Below, in pieces: positions 8,348 to 9,110 of a stretch of DNA of 9,110 nt. The position numbers were made by a program, and so were the translations under genes. The notes below the pieces were generated by a model. It saw nothing but the letters and a program-made list of their open reading frames with translations. It made no database searches and was not told the origin of the DNA. The DNA is from an uncultured Lachnospiraceae bacterium (GTDB lineage: Bacteria > Bacillota > Clostridia > Lachnospirales > Lachnospiraceae), in assembly GCA_934338765.1 (NCBI GenBank), contig CAKRHL010000076.1, positions 1-9,110 of the forward strand, given 5' to 3'. Every line of letters starts with the position of its first letter. Position 1 is the stretch's first letter.

Positions 8348-8394
8348 AAATGACGAATGAAAACTACAGCACCTCAGAAATAACGAATGAAAAC
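8348..8394. repeat. 17-bp imperfect direct repeat upstream of lysR
   Basis: AAATGACGAATGAAAAC at 8348-8364 recurs as AAATAACGAATGAAAAC at 8378-8394, with one mismatch and an exact 30-bp period (about three helical turns). It lies in the gap between the nuclease gene stop and lysR. The first copy overlaps a minus-strand TATAAT at 8343-8348. It could be a pair of binding sites for a regulator; I do not recognise the motif. Confidence 0.6.
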
Positions 8395-8397
8395 AAA

Positions 8398-9110
8398 CTA
8401 AAAACTACATATTTCACGAAAGACATAGCTGCTTAAGAACCGATTCATATCAGCCGGATCGTCCGGAAGCAGATAGAACGCAGGCTTTGCCTTGTGTGTT
8501 GCGTAAAAACATGCTTCTTTCACAGTAGGTTCTTTGGAGGACAGAGAAGGAAGAAATATCCCTTGTTTTTTTGTGTAGCAGTTGGAGGCAGTGGCTTTCT
8601 TGCGGCAGGAAGCATCCACAAACTGCGCCACACTTTTATGAATGGCGGTATCCTCCTGGGGCAGGTAGTAGTAATCCTTATGATCCGGAAAGAAATATTT
8701 CAGGGTTCCGTGATACAGTGGCAGTGAAAGGGTGGCAGAAGTCTGGTCAAGCGTAAGAATACCGTTCTCAAGTTGTGTTTCTAGGGCATCTGCCGTAGGG
8801 AATGAGTGCTCCAGAGTGGCTTTTCTGGGGAGCTGTACCGGCAGCTCTACAGTCAGATGATCTGAGGTGAGACTGCTGACGGTGACTGTTTTTGGCTCCA
8901 AAGGGGCGAAAAAATCCTGATATGACAGCATACTGCATACGTGGATCATGCCGGCAATATCATCGTGATTGTGGAGCAGAAGCAGCTTTTCCAGCTCGGC
9001 TCCCTTTTCCTTGTGAAGGATCTTTTGCTGCATATATTCGGAATATACCTTGATCAGCTGGCCTCCGTTATAGATATCCTCCCGGTTTAATCCTAACCAG
9101 TGTTCCAGAT
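8398..9110 (-). CDS. RNase H-like (YprB-type) exonuclease domain protein, C-terminal part
   Basis: The reading frame is open from the window edge to TAG at 8400-8398; 236 residues are visible and the N-terminus lies outside. The visible part starts LEHWLGLNREDIYNGGQLIK, then VYSEYM, then LEKLLLLHNHDDIAGMIHV. This order resembles the end of the YprB-like RNase H-fold exonuclease family (Pfam RNase_H_2), where the conserved Asp of the HNxxD segment belongs to the metal-binding DEDD set. The remaining 170 or so residues (from about SYQDFFAPLEPKTV) form a beta-rich tail (VTVSSLTSDHLTVELPVQLP) followed by a more mixed end that I do not recognise. The family is thought to act on nucleic acid, but no physiological role is firmly known to me. 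No terminator is seen after its stop, so it may read through into lysR. Family assignment is good but not certain, because the N-terminal active-site motifs are out of view. Confidence 0.72.
   Translation of the reverse strand, partial: LEHWLGLNREDIYNGGQLIKVYSEYMQQKILHKEKGAELEKLLLLHNHDDIAGMIHVCSMLSYQDFFAPLEPKTVTVSSLTSDHLTVELPVQLPRKATLEHSFPTADALETQLENGILTLDQTSATLSLPLYHGTLKYFFPDHKDYYYLPQEDTAIHKSVAQFVDASCRKKATASNCYTKKQGIFLPSLSSKEPTVKEACFYATHKAKPAFYLLPDDPADMNRFLSSYVFREICSF

Overview
The window looks like chromosomal DNA from a low-to-medium GC Firmicute, most likely a Clostridia/Lachnospiraceae-type bacterium. The grounds are strong AGGAGG-like Shine-Dalgarno sites, GTG starts, consensus SigA-type promoters, a Zn-ribbon L32, and acetate kinase beside the ATP synthase. 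The assignment rests on protein style and gene content, not on a database search.

Layout. Positions 1-520 are the 3' part of acetate kinase (ackA). Four bases after its stop begins a perfect TTGACA-N17-TATAAT promoter that drives rpmF (ribosomal protein L32, 605-787), closed by a long hairpin terminator (801-842). The duf177/yceD gene often found between ackA and rpmF is absent. A second promoter (907-934) then starts the complete F1Fo ATP synthase operon in the classical order atpB-atpE-atpF-atpH-atpA-atpG-atpD-atpC (subunits a, c, b, delta, alpha, gamma, beta, epsilon; 976-7351). No atpI precedes atpB. The operon ends at a symmetric hairpin (7365-7409) that also serves the convergent minus-strand gene for a LysR-family regulator (7387-8256); that gene's stop codon lies in the hairpin loop. 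Upstream of lysR is a 141-bp AT-rich gap with an inverted repeat over a candidate promoter and a 17-bp imperfect direct repeat. The window ends inside a minus-strand gene for an RNase H-like (YprB-type) exonuclease domain protein, whose N-terminus lies outside.

Function. Acetate kinase makes ATP by substrate-level phosphorylation. The ATP synthase interconverts ATP and the ion gradient. The c subunit lacks the Gln and Ser ligands of known Na+-type rotors, so proton coupling is the better prediction. The epsilon subunit carries the I(L)DxxRA ATP-binding motif, suggesting ATP-sensitive inhibition of hydrolysis. RNA-level signals inside the operon are the most interesting part: a hairpin hiding a Shine-Dalgarno before atpG, a hairpin after atpE, and ATG-TGA start-stop elements just before atpF and atpA.

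I see no mobile element, CRISPR, tRNA or rRNA, and no clearly novel system. This is mostly a housekeeping region with some unusual regulatory detail.
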